Assembly: GCA_035478715.1 (NCBI GenBank)
Contig: DATIJK010000038.1
Coordinates: 1 to 9,005, forward strand
DNA from: JAICLK01 sp035478715
GTDB lineage: Bacteria > Patescibacteriota > Saccharimonadia > Saccharimonadales > UBA4665
Length of the DNA: 9,005 nt
Direction of reading: 5' to 3'
The notes beneath the pieces were generated by a model. It had not been told where the DNA came from, made no database searches, and saw only the letters and a program-made list of their open reading frames with translations. Positions 1-6,006 of the stretch are shown here, in pieces (the stretch's first letter is position 1; every line of letters begins with the position of its first letter). The position numbers were made by a program, and so were the translations under genes.

Positions 1-252
1 GCCTGCCACGTTTGGCATGATCAACCTGAGTCTGCCCCATCTTACAAATGATTGATGAAAACTGTGTACCAGACTGGCTGCAACAAGTTGTTTACCGATA
101 TCATTATCGTAGAAGTTCCTGACAATAGAATATTGCAATCCGTGAGCCCCAATAAGATCTATCGCTCGTTCATGTTGCAAATAATCACCTAACAAAATGA
201 CGCTGCGCGGTAAATTAAATATGGAGATATCCGACTCAAGCTCGACAGACAT
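1..252 (-). CDS. Partial unknown protein, N-terminal 84 residues, runs off left edge
   Basis: An open frame runs from an ATG at 252-250 to base 1 without a stop. An in-frame TGA lies just upstream (258-256), so this ATG is the only standard start and the gene is cut by the window edge. The visible product begins MSVELESDISIFNLP and has a mixed alpha/beta look, with a hydrophobic strand (SVILLGDYL) and a segment GLQYSIVRNFYDND. That segment faintly recalls SDR/NmrA-type sequences, but the nucleotide-binding N-terminus of such proteins is absent, so I assign no function. There is no signal peptide or membrane helix in the visible part. No Shine-Dalgarno is seen; an AT-rich TTATATC sits 8-9 bases before the ATG, so the message may be leaderless. 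It is divergent from the PGPGW gene. The frame being real is likely; the function is unknown. Confidence 0.6.
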   Translation of the reverse strand, partial: MSVELESDISIFNLPRSVILLGDYLQHERAIDLIGAHGLQYSIVRNFYDNDIGKQLVAASLVHSFHQSFVRWGRLRLIMPNVAG

Positions 253-338
253 GAATCAATGATATAACGACACTTTTTGACTAATCAGTAAATTTCGTCA
301 CAATTCAGCTTGCCATCAGGGCATATTAGATATACAAA
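253..338. promoter_or_regulatory. Divergent intergenic region with two weak, SD-less promoters
   Basis: These 86 bases separate two divergent starts. On the minus strand TTATAT/TATATC lies 8-9 bases before the ATG at 252. On the plus strand TATTAG (324-329) lies 9 bases before the ATG at 339. Neither gene has a purine-rich ribosome site at a normal distance, which fits short or absent leaders. No convincing -35 box accompanies either -10-like hexamer; a TTGACT at 277-282 is not matched by a good -10 at 16-18 bases. The assignment is tentative. Confidence 0.3.
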
Positions 339-611
339 ATGTATATGGCACAACTTCCGAAATGGTGGAAAAACATTCCTTCTGCAGTCCGAAAACCGCT
401 GGTTTTGATCGTGGGATCACTGATTGTCTTGGGCGGAGTTGCATTATTACCGCTGCCCGGTCCAGGATGGGTTGTTATTTTTCTTGGTTTCGCCGTTTTA
501 GCAACAGAATTCGAATTCGCGGAGAGAGTCAGGGACTGGCTGGTGAATTTTGTCAAAAAATTGATCGCTATAGCGCGAAGCATTTTCAAGAAAAACAGCA
601 ATAAACATTAG
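339..611 (+). CDS. PGPGW-motif small membrane protein (TIGR02611/PF09656-like)
   Basis: A 90-residue protein with the diagnostic PGPGW motif at residues 40-44. The motif sits in a turn between two hydrophobic helices (about 20-38 and 45-58) and is followed by the family-like LATEFEFAERVRDW segment. The C-terminal tail is rich in Lys and Arg and is probably cytoplasmic, next to the membrane. The family is widespread in Gram-positive and candidate-phylum bacteria and has no established biochemical role, so only 'integral membrane protein' is safe. The start could be ATG 339 (MYMAQLPKWW) or ATG 345 (MAQLPKWW); neither has a Shine-Dalgarno. The next plus-strand gene follows after 80 bases with its own apparent promoter and ribosome site, so co-transcription is possible but not required. 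Family assignment is confident; the exact start is not. Confidence 0.85.
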   Translation: MYMAQLPKWWKNIPSAVRKPLVLIVGSLIVLGGVALLPLPGPGWVVIFLGFAVLATEFEFAERVRDWLVNFVKKLIAIARSIFKKNSNKH

Positions 612-627
612 CACTATTACAATTATT

Positions 628-654
628 TTGCATTAGCTACAAACTTGTGATAAT
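628..654 (+). promoter_or_regulatory. Putative extended -10 promoter for the 692-907 gene
   Basis: GATAAT at 649-654 is preceded by TGT (extended -10 form). A TTGCAT -35-like hexamer at 628-633 is 15 bases away, which is slightly short. The predicted start near 661 would leave a leader of about 30 bases that carries the strong ribosome site at 680-685. Confidence 0.4.
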
Positions 655-679
655 TTAAAAATAATTATTCACGTCCTTT

Positions 680-685
680 GGGGAG
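680..685 (+). promoter_or_regulatory. Ribosome binding site of the 692-907 gene
   Basis: GGGGAG lies 6 bases before the ATG at 692. This is optimal spacing, and it is one of the few clear Shine-Dalgarno sites in the window. It is the main evidence that the short downstream gene is real and fixes its start. Confidence 0.65.
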
Positions 686-691
686 CGGCGT

Positions 692-907
692 ATGCAAGAT
701 TTAATAGTGCTTGGGTTAATTCCGGGCACAAACATCCAGATAGGTTTTATCGGCTGGTTGCTAGTAGCTGCTATAATTTTAGCTGTCAGAATTGTCTTCA
801 AACGTGTGAGTGAAGCGCGCGCAATGCGGTTTTTTAATAAACAATTCAGTTTAGTTTTGGCAAAGCAACATATTCCGCGCGCCGCAACACGAATTCAAAT
901 AAATTAA
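692..907 (+). CDS. Small single-pass membrane protein, unknown function
   Basis: A 71-residue protein with one strongly hydrophobic helix at about residues 15-36 (IQIGFIGWLLVAAIILAVRIVF). A basic tail follows (KRVSEARAMRFF and further Arg/Lys), so the C-terminus is probably cytoplasmic. The N-terminus MQDLIVLGLIPGTN is moderately hydrophobic and may lie on or partly in the membrane. I do not recognise the family. Support for the gene is the GGGGAG site 6 bases before the ATG, an upstream extended -10, and the coherent membrane-helix-plus-basic-tail design. Its TAA stop overlaps the TAA of the convergent transporter gene through a shared TTAA, leaving no room for a separate terminator. It may be co-regulated with the PGPGW membrane protein upstream. 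Confidence 0.7.
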   Translation: MQDLIVLGLIPGTNIQIGFIGWLLVAAIILAVRIVFKRVSEARAMRFFNKQFSLVLAKQHIPRAATRIQIN

Positions 908-1599
908 GCCTGCTTTTCAAGATTTAATTCAGTTAAATTATTTGCTTGCGTTTCTGTTTTCGGTCCTTTGAACCAGCGTACTCCAAGATACACTAAAGGA
1001 GTTCCTAAAACAGACATGGCAACACGGACTAGATAATAGGGTACGACGATACCCAGTATGAATTTGAAGTTGCCATGGAATGACATGCTGAATGAATAGA
1101 ATGCCAGTGTCGTCCACACGACCGAGTCGACTAACTGCGACAAGAAGTTTGCTGCGTTGTTACGAAACCACAGGCTACGGCCCCGCATTCGCTTGCGTAA
1201 TTTGCTGAACACGGCGACGTCCAGGAATTCAGACGCCGCAAAAGCCACTATGCTCGCAATCCCAAACCGGATTGATGTACCGAAAATTAGATTATACGCG
1301 TCGTTACCATATGCGAAGTGTTCTGATGACGGTATCCTTGTAAACAGTAAAGCGGTCAAAACCTGCAATATCACAATGAGCAAACCGGTTCGGACAACGC
1401 TGCGAGCCCGCTCTTTACCGTACACTTCGACGATCACATCAACCGAAGTAAATATCAGCGGCATCACGAATATCGCGACACTTGCAAACAGTGTGAACGT
1501 TCCAATAGTCGCCACCGTAAACGTCTTCGCACCCATAAGTTCAGCAACCATGATGCCAAACACATACAACGCAATCATCAAATCAAACTTTTTAATCAT
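904..1599 (-). CDS. yhhQ: Queuosine precursor transporter (YhhQ/QueT-like, VUT family)
   Basis: A polytopic membrane protein of 231 residues with about six hydrophobic helices. It carries the hallmark segment NFLSQLVDSVVW (about 151-162) and the early ELMGAKTF region typical of the VUT/YhhQ family (TIGR00697). Members import queuosine precursors such as preQ0/preQ1 for modification of tRNA wobble positions; in organisms without de novo synthesis they act in salvage. Two tandem ATGs exist. AAGGAG (1605-1610) is 5 bases from the ATG at 1599 but only 2 from the one at 1602, so I prefer the start MIKKFDLM. The basic C-terminal tail (KGPKTETQ onwards) is probably cytosolic. It stands alone on the minus strand, 178 bases downstream of the reductase gene, with its own apparent promoter and a hairpin next to the ribosome site. 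No preQ1 riboswitch signature is seen. The exact substrate is inferred from the family. Confidence 0.88.
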   Translation of the reverse strand: MIKKFDLMIALYVFGIMVAELMGAKTFTVATIGTFTLFASVAIFVMPLIFTSVDVIVEVYGKERARSVVRTGLLIVILQVLTALLFTRIPSSEHFAYGNDAYNLIFGTSIRFGIASIVAFAASEFLDVAVFSKLRKRMRGRSLWFRNNAANFLSQLVDSVVWTTLAFYSFSMSFHGNFKFILGIVVPYYLVRVAMSVLGTPLVYLGVRWFKGPKTETQANNLTELNLEKQA

Positions 1600-1604
1600 C
1601 ATAT

Positions 1605-1610
1605 CTCCTT
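1605..1610 (-). promoter_or_regulatory. Ribosome binding site deciding the transporter start
   Basis: AAGGAG on the minus strand lies 2 bases before the first of two tandem ATGs (1602) and 5 before the second (1599). Normal spacing favours the second, giving MIKKF rather than MMIKKF. Its first two bases are also part of the adjoining hairpin. Confidence 0.65.
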
Positions 1611-1635
1611 AAGCGTTCTTAAAAAAACGCATTAA
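1609..1635 (-). promoter_or_regulatory. Leader hairpin abutting the transporter ribosome site
   Basis: On the minus strand, TTAATGCGTT pairs with AACGCTTAA: nine base pairs with one bulged base, across an 8-base U/A-rich loop. The 3' arm ends in the first two bases of AAGGAG, so folding could influence ribosome access. It does not match the preQ1-I loop or tail pattern. A role in control of the transporter is inference. Confidence 0.35.
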
Positions 1636-1652
1636 ATTAAGTGAATTAAGAA

Positions 1653-1658
1653 TTTATA
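1653..1658 (-). promoter_or_regulatory. Putative -10 box for the transporter gene
   Basis: TATAAA on the minus strand (5 of 6 consensus) would start transcription near 1646 and give a leader of about 45 bases containing the hairpin and the AAGGAG site. The -35 region is weak (TTAGCC at 18 bases). An alternative pair, TTGGTC with a (G)TATAT further upstream, is also possible. Confidence 0.35.
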
Positions 1659-1777
1659 ATCAAAAAAATATACTGGGGCTAAATAAAGCTGGACCAAGTT
1701 GTAGTGCGTTTATTCAAAAGCATGGCAGTATCCTTGTTCGTTGATGCTGTTTAGCTTACTTACGTGCCTGACAAATG

Positions 1778-2308
1778 TCAATTCGATTTTATCGGTTTAT
1801 ATCGGACCAGCAATGTTCCCTGCTCGTTCAGCTTTTCTACCGATATTAATTGCAAGGATACATTGAACGGACGCTCTGCAAGCATCGCCTTACCCTCTCC
1901 AAATAGTACTGGTTCGAGCGTCAGGCAAAATTCATCCACCAACCCGGCAGACATAAAATCTGCACAGACTTTGCCACCGCCAGCTACCAGCACCTTCTTG
2001 TGTCCGCTCAATGAAAGTTCATCTATTAGAAGTTTAACTGATGTATTCCTGAATTCCAGTTGATCAGGAACTATAGCGTCTAAAAAATCGGTGGCTCTGG
2101 TTGTAAGCACTATTCGCAATTTCCCGGCTTCTGGTTTTGGAAGTACTGTTTCATACGTATGCCGGTCAATCACAATCACGTCGCAACTGTCGCGCAATTG
2201 CACGAATTTTTCCCAGTCCTCTGCTGAACTCCATGAATGAATATCCGGGTCATCGCCTTTGGTAATCTTACCGTTCAGCGAAATTACATCCGCAAGTATC
2301 ACTTTCAT
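1778..2308 (-). CDS. Dihydrofolate reductase-like protein (RibD C-terminal domain family)
   Basis: A 176-residue soluble protein made of a single RibD_C/DHFR-fold domain. It shows the usual order of family signatures: an N-terminal strand with substrate loop MKVILADVISLNGKIT (1-16), a nucleotide-binding glycine motif AGGGK (109-113), then AGLVDEFCLTLEPVLFGEGKAM (121-142), which matches the family's 'gLvDEl...PvllG.G' pattern. Proteins of this family are NADPH-dependent reductases related to the 5-amino-6-(5-phosphoribosylamino)uracil reductase of riboflavin synthesis. Stand-alone copies are often of unknown substrate, and no deaminase domain or rib genes are nearby. The frame is open further upstream, but that part overlaps exoI in another frame. 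The ATG at 2308, two bases after the exoI stop, gives the conserved N-terminus and is the right start. It is the second gene of an exoI operon and is probably translationally coupled. Confidence 0.85.
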   Translation of the reverse strand: MKVILADVISLNGKITKGDDPDIHSWSSAEDWEKFVQLRDSCDVIVIDRHTYETVLPKPEAGKLRIVLTTRATDFLDAIVPDQLEFRNTSVKLLIDELSLSGHKKVLVAGGGKVCADFMSAGLVDEFCLTLEPVLFGEGKAMLAERPFNVSLQLISVEKLNEQGTLLVRYKPIKSN

Positions 2309-2310
2309 CT

Positions 2311-3753
2311 TCAATCTTCTTGAACAGGCATGATTGATTCGCCATACAGCTTGAGTTCTTCTAGCAAATACTGCTGGTTTTGCGTGACACCCGGACGTGC
2401 GGCAATTTCTTGCAAACGGGCGAAGTATTTTGCCATGCGGCTTGCTTGCCCGCCACCTAGCAAACGTTGGGCGCAGAATTGTTCCCATTGCTCGCGTTCT
2501 TCTCCAGACAATTTACCGGGATAATTCCTGGCTTTATATAGTGGCAACAAAGCTTGTAACCGTTTGTCTTTGACGGTTGCAGCAAACCCAAGTAATTCAT
2601 CTGGTTCGGCAGCCCGGATCGCTCGCATCACGTTCTTGTCCGCGTTGTCGATAAAATCATCGTAGAGTTGCGAGTCAACATCCTGGTCGCTCGCTACAAG
2701 CTCCGATTGCTGTTTCTTATCCATCAGCTCAACCGCTTTTAGTATATTTTCGACGAACTCCGGAAACTTAGATAGCTTCTGGCGGTTTGCTTCAATCGTT
2801 TTCATATTCAATGCGAGCCGCTCTTTACTGGCATCGTCAAGCACGCTTAAGGGCGCTACGGCGGGGCAGCGGTTATATTGCAGGGTTTTTACCGGCAATC
2901 GGACTGGTGCATTTTCGTCCCTGGTATATGCCCAGCGCTGGACGAGTTGTTTAGCATCTAATTTTGCAAATTCGGTTGGGTCGTGGCGCAGATCGTAAAC
3001 AAGCGCGCCCTGTTTTTTGGGATGCTTGGCAATCGCAATCGCGACAGTGGTCTTTTCGAATTTGCTGGGATATTTGCCTGATGAATACACGAACGGCTGG
3101 CCGCTTTGGACTAACGGTTCAACTTTTTTCTTATTACGCATCGTCAATAGAAAATCGAATAGTTTCGGCTGCTTTTCCCTGATCAGATTTGCGACGGCAA
3201 TCGTCGCCTTTACATCAACCAGTGCGTTATGCGCCCCAAAATGGTCGATTTTATTTAATGATGTGATTAATTCCAGCCGGTTCGTCGGGCTGCCATCGGA
3301 TGCAAATGGCCACTTGATGCCGTCCGGCCGCAGTGCACGCGTCATGCGCACGACATCTAGTAGATCCCATCTGCTGCGGTCATCCTTCCATTGCCACTCG
3401 TACGGGTCATAAAAATTCCTGTACAGTGTGAACCGCATGAATTCGTCGTCAAATCGAACCGTATTGAAACCTACGAAAATCGTCCCAGGTGTGGCGACTT
3501 CCTTATCGAAATTTTTAAGGAATTCAGCTTCGGTGATGCCATCGGCAATCGTCTGCTGCGGCGTGATGCCGGTGACAAGTATGGCATCCGGGTCCGGCAG
3601 CACGTCCGGCGTCAATTTGACCAACATATCAACCGGATCGCCAACAGGCCGCAAGGCCATATCAGTCCGCTGCCCGGCAAATTGCATAATTCGCGACCCC
3701 CGCGGATTAATCCCGCTCGTTTCTAAATCATAAAAGAAAAAACTCTGCGCCAT
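2311..3753 (-). CDS. sbcB: Exodeoxyribonuclease I (SbcB/ExoI), DEDDh 3'-5' ssDNA exonuclease
   Basis: A 480-residue protein, close to the usual ~475 of the E. coli enzyme. It degrades single-stranded DNA from the 3' end in recombination and mismatch repair, using two metal ions. The DEDDh residues are all present: D9 and E11 in FFFYDLETSG, D102 in FNTVRFDDEF, H175 in GAHNALVDV, and D180. Each lies exactly six residues before its E. coli counterpart (15, 17, 108, 181, 186). The remainder corresponds to the SH3-like and helical C-terminal domains that form the DNA channel, ending in a family-like QEIAARPGV...LEELKLYGESI region. The ATG at 3753 is preceded by TAGGAT with unusually tight spacing. 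It is the first gene of a two-gene unit with the reductase, divergent from the 3888 gene. SbcB is best known from gammaproteobacteria, so its presence in this background suggests old transfer, though I cannot test that. Confidence 0.96.
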   Translation of the reverse strand: MAQSFFFYDLETSGINPRGSRIMQFAGQRTDMALRPVGDPVDMLVKLTPDVLPDPDAILVTGITPQQTIADGITEAEFLKNFDKEVATPGTIFVGFNTVRFDDEFMRFTLYRNFYDPYEWQWKDDRSRWDLLDVVRMTRALRPDGIKWPFASDGSPTNRLELITSLNKIDHFGAHNALVDVKATIAVANLIREKQPKLFDFLLTMRNKKKVEPLVQSGQPFVYSSGKYPSKFEKTTVAIAIAKHPKKQGALVYDLRHDPTEFAKLDAKQLVQRWAYTRDENAPVRLPVKTLQYNRCPAVAPLSVLDDASKERLALNMKTIEANRQKLSKFPEFVENILKAVELMDKKQQSELVASDQDVDSQLYDDFIDNADKNVMRAIRAAEPDELLGFAATVKDKRLQALLPLYKARNYPGKLSGEEREQWEQFCAQRLLGGGQASRMAKYFARLQEIAARPGVTQNQQYLLEELKLYGESIMPVQED

Positions 3754-3764
3754 ATCCTACCAAG

Positions 3765-3788
3765 TCTATCATGCACATGTGTGATAGA
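3765..3788. promoter_or_regulatory. Operator-like dyad upstream of exoI
   Basis: TCTATCA at 3765-3771 and TGATAGA at 3782-3788 form a perfect 7-bp inverted repeat with a 10-base spacer. A second, off-centre palindrome CACATGTG lies inside it. It is 12 bases upstream of the exoI ATG and overlaps a possible minus-strand -10 (TATTCT). It could be a repressor site for exoI or a leader hairpin. No regulator is encoded nearby. Confidence 0.35.
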
Positions 3789-3849
3789 ATATGCGAACTA
3801 TCAAAAAACATTTAGGGATTTCACTATTAAATCGATCGAGTCATTAGAC

Positions 3850-3878
3850 TAGACGTATTTATATTTTGATGTTATAAT
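3850..3878 (+). promoter_or_regulatory. Promoter of the 3888 gene, near-leaderless geometry
   Basis: A perfect TATAAT (3873-3878) lies 17 bases downstream of TAGACG (3850-3855, 4 of 6 matches). Transcription would be expected to start about 3885, only a few bases before the ATG at 3888. There is no Shine-Dalgarno in the intervening TAATTTTTA, so the message is probably leaderless. Confidence 0.6.
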
Positions 3879-3887
3879 TAATTTTTA

Positions 3888-4664
3888 ATGACCGAGATAC
3901 GATTAACTACTACCCCTGCTGAGATAATTAATTTCGCAGACGAAATCATTACTGATGAAAACTATTCTGGCAGCGCAGACTTATTTTTAGACGTTGCTAG
4001 ATATATGGGCGTAAACGTTGATGATGCAACAGTTAATATTTGGCGGACTAAGTTGCGCGCAGCTGCTGGTCTGGACGTCATTTCAGACATCGGGGGCGGA
4101 TCGATATTGCCCACCATTGATAGGGTCTTAGACGGCGAACAAATACCCGGAATCGACGAAAGCTTACAGCGGCGTTGCCGCGGGTATATGGCGATGCAAA
4201 GTCCTGTACGTCAAGCAGAAATACTGCAGATGTTCGGCAGAATCGATGAACTGACGCTTGAGCGGCCGAATATCACGGCAGTTGATGATTTGATTGCGAA
4301 TCGGCTAGAAGAAGCTGATATTTTTGCAGAATTATTATGGCTGCCGACTGAGGGTATGGATGATGCCGAGCAGCGCGAAGCCTTTAATAGCTGGGTTACG
4401 GGTTTTGCACGATGCGCGTATGCGATCGATACATTCTTGGACGTCCGTAAAGATTTCAAAAATCGAGAATCAGGCGTACACCCGTCTATGCGAGTAAGGC
4501 TGGCTCTTGCGAAAGTAGCTATGCCCGAAACAGTAATTTCAGTTAAAAAGACACCGCTGCGAATCTACGGAAAAGCAGCCCTGGTAGCTTTCAGATACTT
4601 TTTACTTAATAAACGACCTAGATTTTCGGAAGCTCAGACTGCAGCGCTTGCTAACGTAGAATAG
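3888..4664 (+). CDS. Unknown helical protein with Asp-rich motifs (isoprenoid-synthase-like?)
   Basis: A 258-residue, mostly alpha-helical soluble protein that I do not recognise with confidence. Two Asp-rich motifs stand out: DVISD at 63-67 (DxxxD) and DTFLDVRKD at 181-189 (DxxxDxxxD), the latter followed by FKNRESGVHPS. Two such motifs about 115 residues apart in an all-helical protein recall class I isoprenoid-synthase folds (phytoene/squalene synthase type). The second also resembles the UbiA motif, but the protein lacks UbiA's membrane helices. This is inference from pattern only. Other features are a Cys at 176 and a basic, hydrophobic C-terminal region (KTPLRIYGKAALVAFRYFLL). The ATG sits 9 bases after a consensus TATAAT without a Shine-Dalgarno. 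It is transcribed divergently from exoI and converges on obgE, with six bases between the stop codons and no terminator. Confidence 0.8.
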   Translation: MTEIRLTTTPAEIINFADEIITDENYSGSADLFLDVARYMGVNVDDATVNIWRTKLRAAAGLDVISDIGGGSILPTIDRVLDGEQIPGIDESLQRRCRGYMAMQSPVRQAEILQMFGRIDELTLERPNITAVDDLIANRLEEADIFAELLWLPTEGMDDAEQREAFNSWVTGFARCAYAIDTFLDVRKDFKNRESGVHPSMRVRLALAKVAMPETVISVKKTPLRIYGKAALVAFRYFLLNKRPRFSEAQTAALANVE

Positions 4665-4670
4665 ATAAGA

Positions 4671-5951
4671 TTAGTATTCAAATTTTGTTTCATTTTTTCC
4701 AATTTGTACTTTATTGTCTGGTTTAATCCCCTTTCTTTCGAGCTCGTGCGAGATGCCCATTTTTTTCAGGATTACACGCAAGCGGTGTACGGCCTGTTCG
4801 TTGCTGAAGTCGGTGCGGGCGGCGAATTTTTCTATTTTTTTGCCGGTTACTACGAACGAGTCGCCATCTTTGGTAACTTTCCAGGCTTGCTCTGTTTCAT
4901 CTAGCGTCAAGATGGGTAACGCATCTTTTGATTTCAACTTTTCTTCGGCTACTTTCTTTTGCGTATCGACTGCTTTTTTGACTGCAAAAAGAAGTTCCTG
5001 GACTCCTTGCCCAGATGTTGCTGAGATTGCAAACAGCGGTGTGTTTTTTGGAGCGGCTTTATGCAGCCGAGCCATCAAATCAGCTACGATTTCATCATCG
5101 AGGCCTTCGACTTTATTCAACGCGATCAGTTGCGGACGTTTCGACAGATTTACCTTGTATGTTTTTAGTTCATCTTGGATTGTTTTGTAAGCCGCCTCCA
5201 AATCGTCTTGGTATGCATCAATGACGTGTATCAACACTTTCGTGCGTTCGATGTGACGCAGGAATTCGTGGCCCAGCCCCTTGCCAAGTGCGGCCCCTTC
5301 GATAAGCCCCGGGATATCTGCGAACAACAGGCTCGAATGTTTTTCGATATCAACCACGCCGAGGTTGGGCGTAAGCGTCGTGAATGGATAATCGGCGATT
5401 TCCGGTCGGGCATTACTGATACGGCCAAGCAACGATGATTTTCCAGCGTTCGGCAATCCTACCAAGCCAACATCTGCAATCATCTTCAGTTCGAATTCTG
5501 CCGTAATTGACTCGCCCGGTTCGCCTTTTTCGGCGAAGTTCGGTGCTTGACGTATTGAACTGACAAAGTGCGCGTTGCCGAAGCCGCCTTTACCGCCACG
5601 CGCGATAACTTCTTCCATTCCGTCTTCGGTCAAATCGGCAAGAGTTTTGCCATTTTCGTCCACGATTGATGTGCCGACTGGAACAGGAACAATCAGATCC
5701 GCAGCACTTTTTCCATGTTTACGGCGTTTTGATCCGGGCTGCCCGCTTTCGGCAAGCAATTCTTTGTGATAGCGGAATTCGGCCAGTGTATTTTCGTTCC
5801 GGTCAGCACGCATGATCACGTTTCCGCCGTCACCGCCGTCACCGCCATCCGGACCACCATGATCAACAAACTTCTCATGCCGGAAGCTTTTATGCCCATC
5901 ACCGCCGTCGCCGGCAGTAATAGAAACGGTAACTTTATCAATAAATTTCAT
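4671..5951 (-). CDS. obgE: Obg/CgtA GTPase
   Basis: A full-length Obg of 426 residues. Domain 1 (1-158) is the glycine-rich Obg fold, with GDGGDGHKSFRHEKF and the GGPDGGDGGDGGN loops. The G domain follows, with G1 GLPNAGKSS (165-173), switch residues TTLTPNLGVV, G3 DIPG (212-215), G4 NKVE (279-282) and G5 SAT (310-312). A C-terminal OCT domain (about 350-426) is intact, with the FVVTGKKIEKFAART and HRLRVILKKMGI segments. Obg is an essential GTPase that binds the large ribosomal subunit late in assembly and links ribosome maturation to stringent response and DNA replication. The start at 5951 follows its own strong promoter. It is the only gene of its unit: the LysM-CHAP gene upstream ends in a long palindrome, and rpmA/rplU, frequent neighbours elsewhere, are not in the window. 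Confidence 0.98.
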   Translation of the reverse strand: MKFIDKVTVSITAGDGGDGHKSFRHEKFVDHGGPDGGDGGDGGNVIMRADRNENTLAEFRYHKELLAESGQPGSKRRKHGKSAADLIVPVPVGTSIVDENGKTLADLTEDGMEEVIARGGKGGFGNAHFVSSIRQAPNFAEKGEPGESITAEFELKMIADVGLVGLPNAGKSSLLGRISNARPEIADYPFTTLTPNLGVVDIEKHSSLLFADIPGLIEGAALGKGLGHEFLRHIERTKVLIHVIDAYQDDLEAAYKTIQDELKTYKVNLSKRPQLIALNKVEGLDDEIVADLMARLHKAAPKNTPLFAISATSGQGVQELLFAVKKAVDTQKKVAEEKLKSKDALPILTLDETEQAWKVTKDGDSFVVTGKKIEKFAARTDFSNEQAVHRLRVILKKMGISHELERKGIKPDNKVQIGKNETKFEY

Positions 5952-5966
5952 ATGTACTCTAAAAAT

Positions 5967-5995
5967 ATTATATCATTTTTATATATTTTTCACAA
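5967..5995 (-). promoter_or_regulatory. Promoter of obgE
   Basis: Minus strand: TTGTGA (5990-5995), a 17-base A/T-rich spacer, then a perfect TATAAT (5967-5972) preceded by TGA, an extended -10. The start near 5960 leaves a leader of only about 9 bases, holding at best a weak AGAG before the ATG. This is one of the two strongest promoters in the window. Confidence 0.7.
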
Positions 5996-6006
5996 CGTTT
6001 AATGTT

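Noticed and set aside
904..907. Bidirectional terminator between the convergent genes
   Set aside because: No hairpin with flanking T/A runs exists around the overlapping stops.
1157..1612. Plus-strand 151-codon frame opposite the transporter
   Set aside because: Antisense of a clear polytopic membrane protein; the translated sequence has no domain character.
1603..1777. preQ1 riboswitch upstream of the transporter
   Set aside because: No C-rich loop with A-rich tail of preQ1-I and no preQ1-II/III organisation is recognisable; only a simple hairpin.
2309..2488. Longer upstream start for the reductase
   Set aside because: The extension overlaps the exoI coding region in another frame and is not RibD_C-like; the ATG at 2308 gives the conserved N-terminus.
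4714..5190. Plus-strand 158-codon frame opposite obgE, and other antisense frames over obgE, exoI and mltG
   Set aside because: Shadows of strongly supported genes; low-complexity composition and no ribosome sites.
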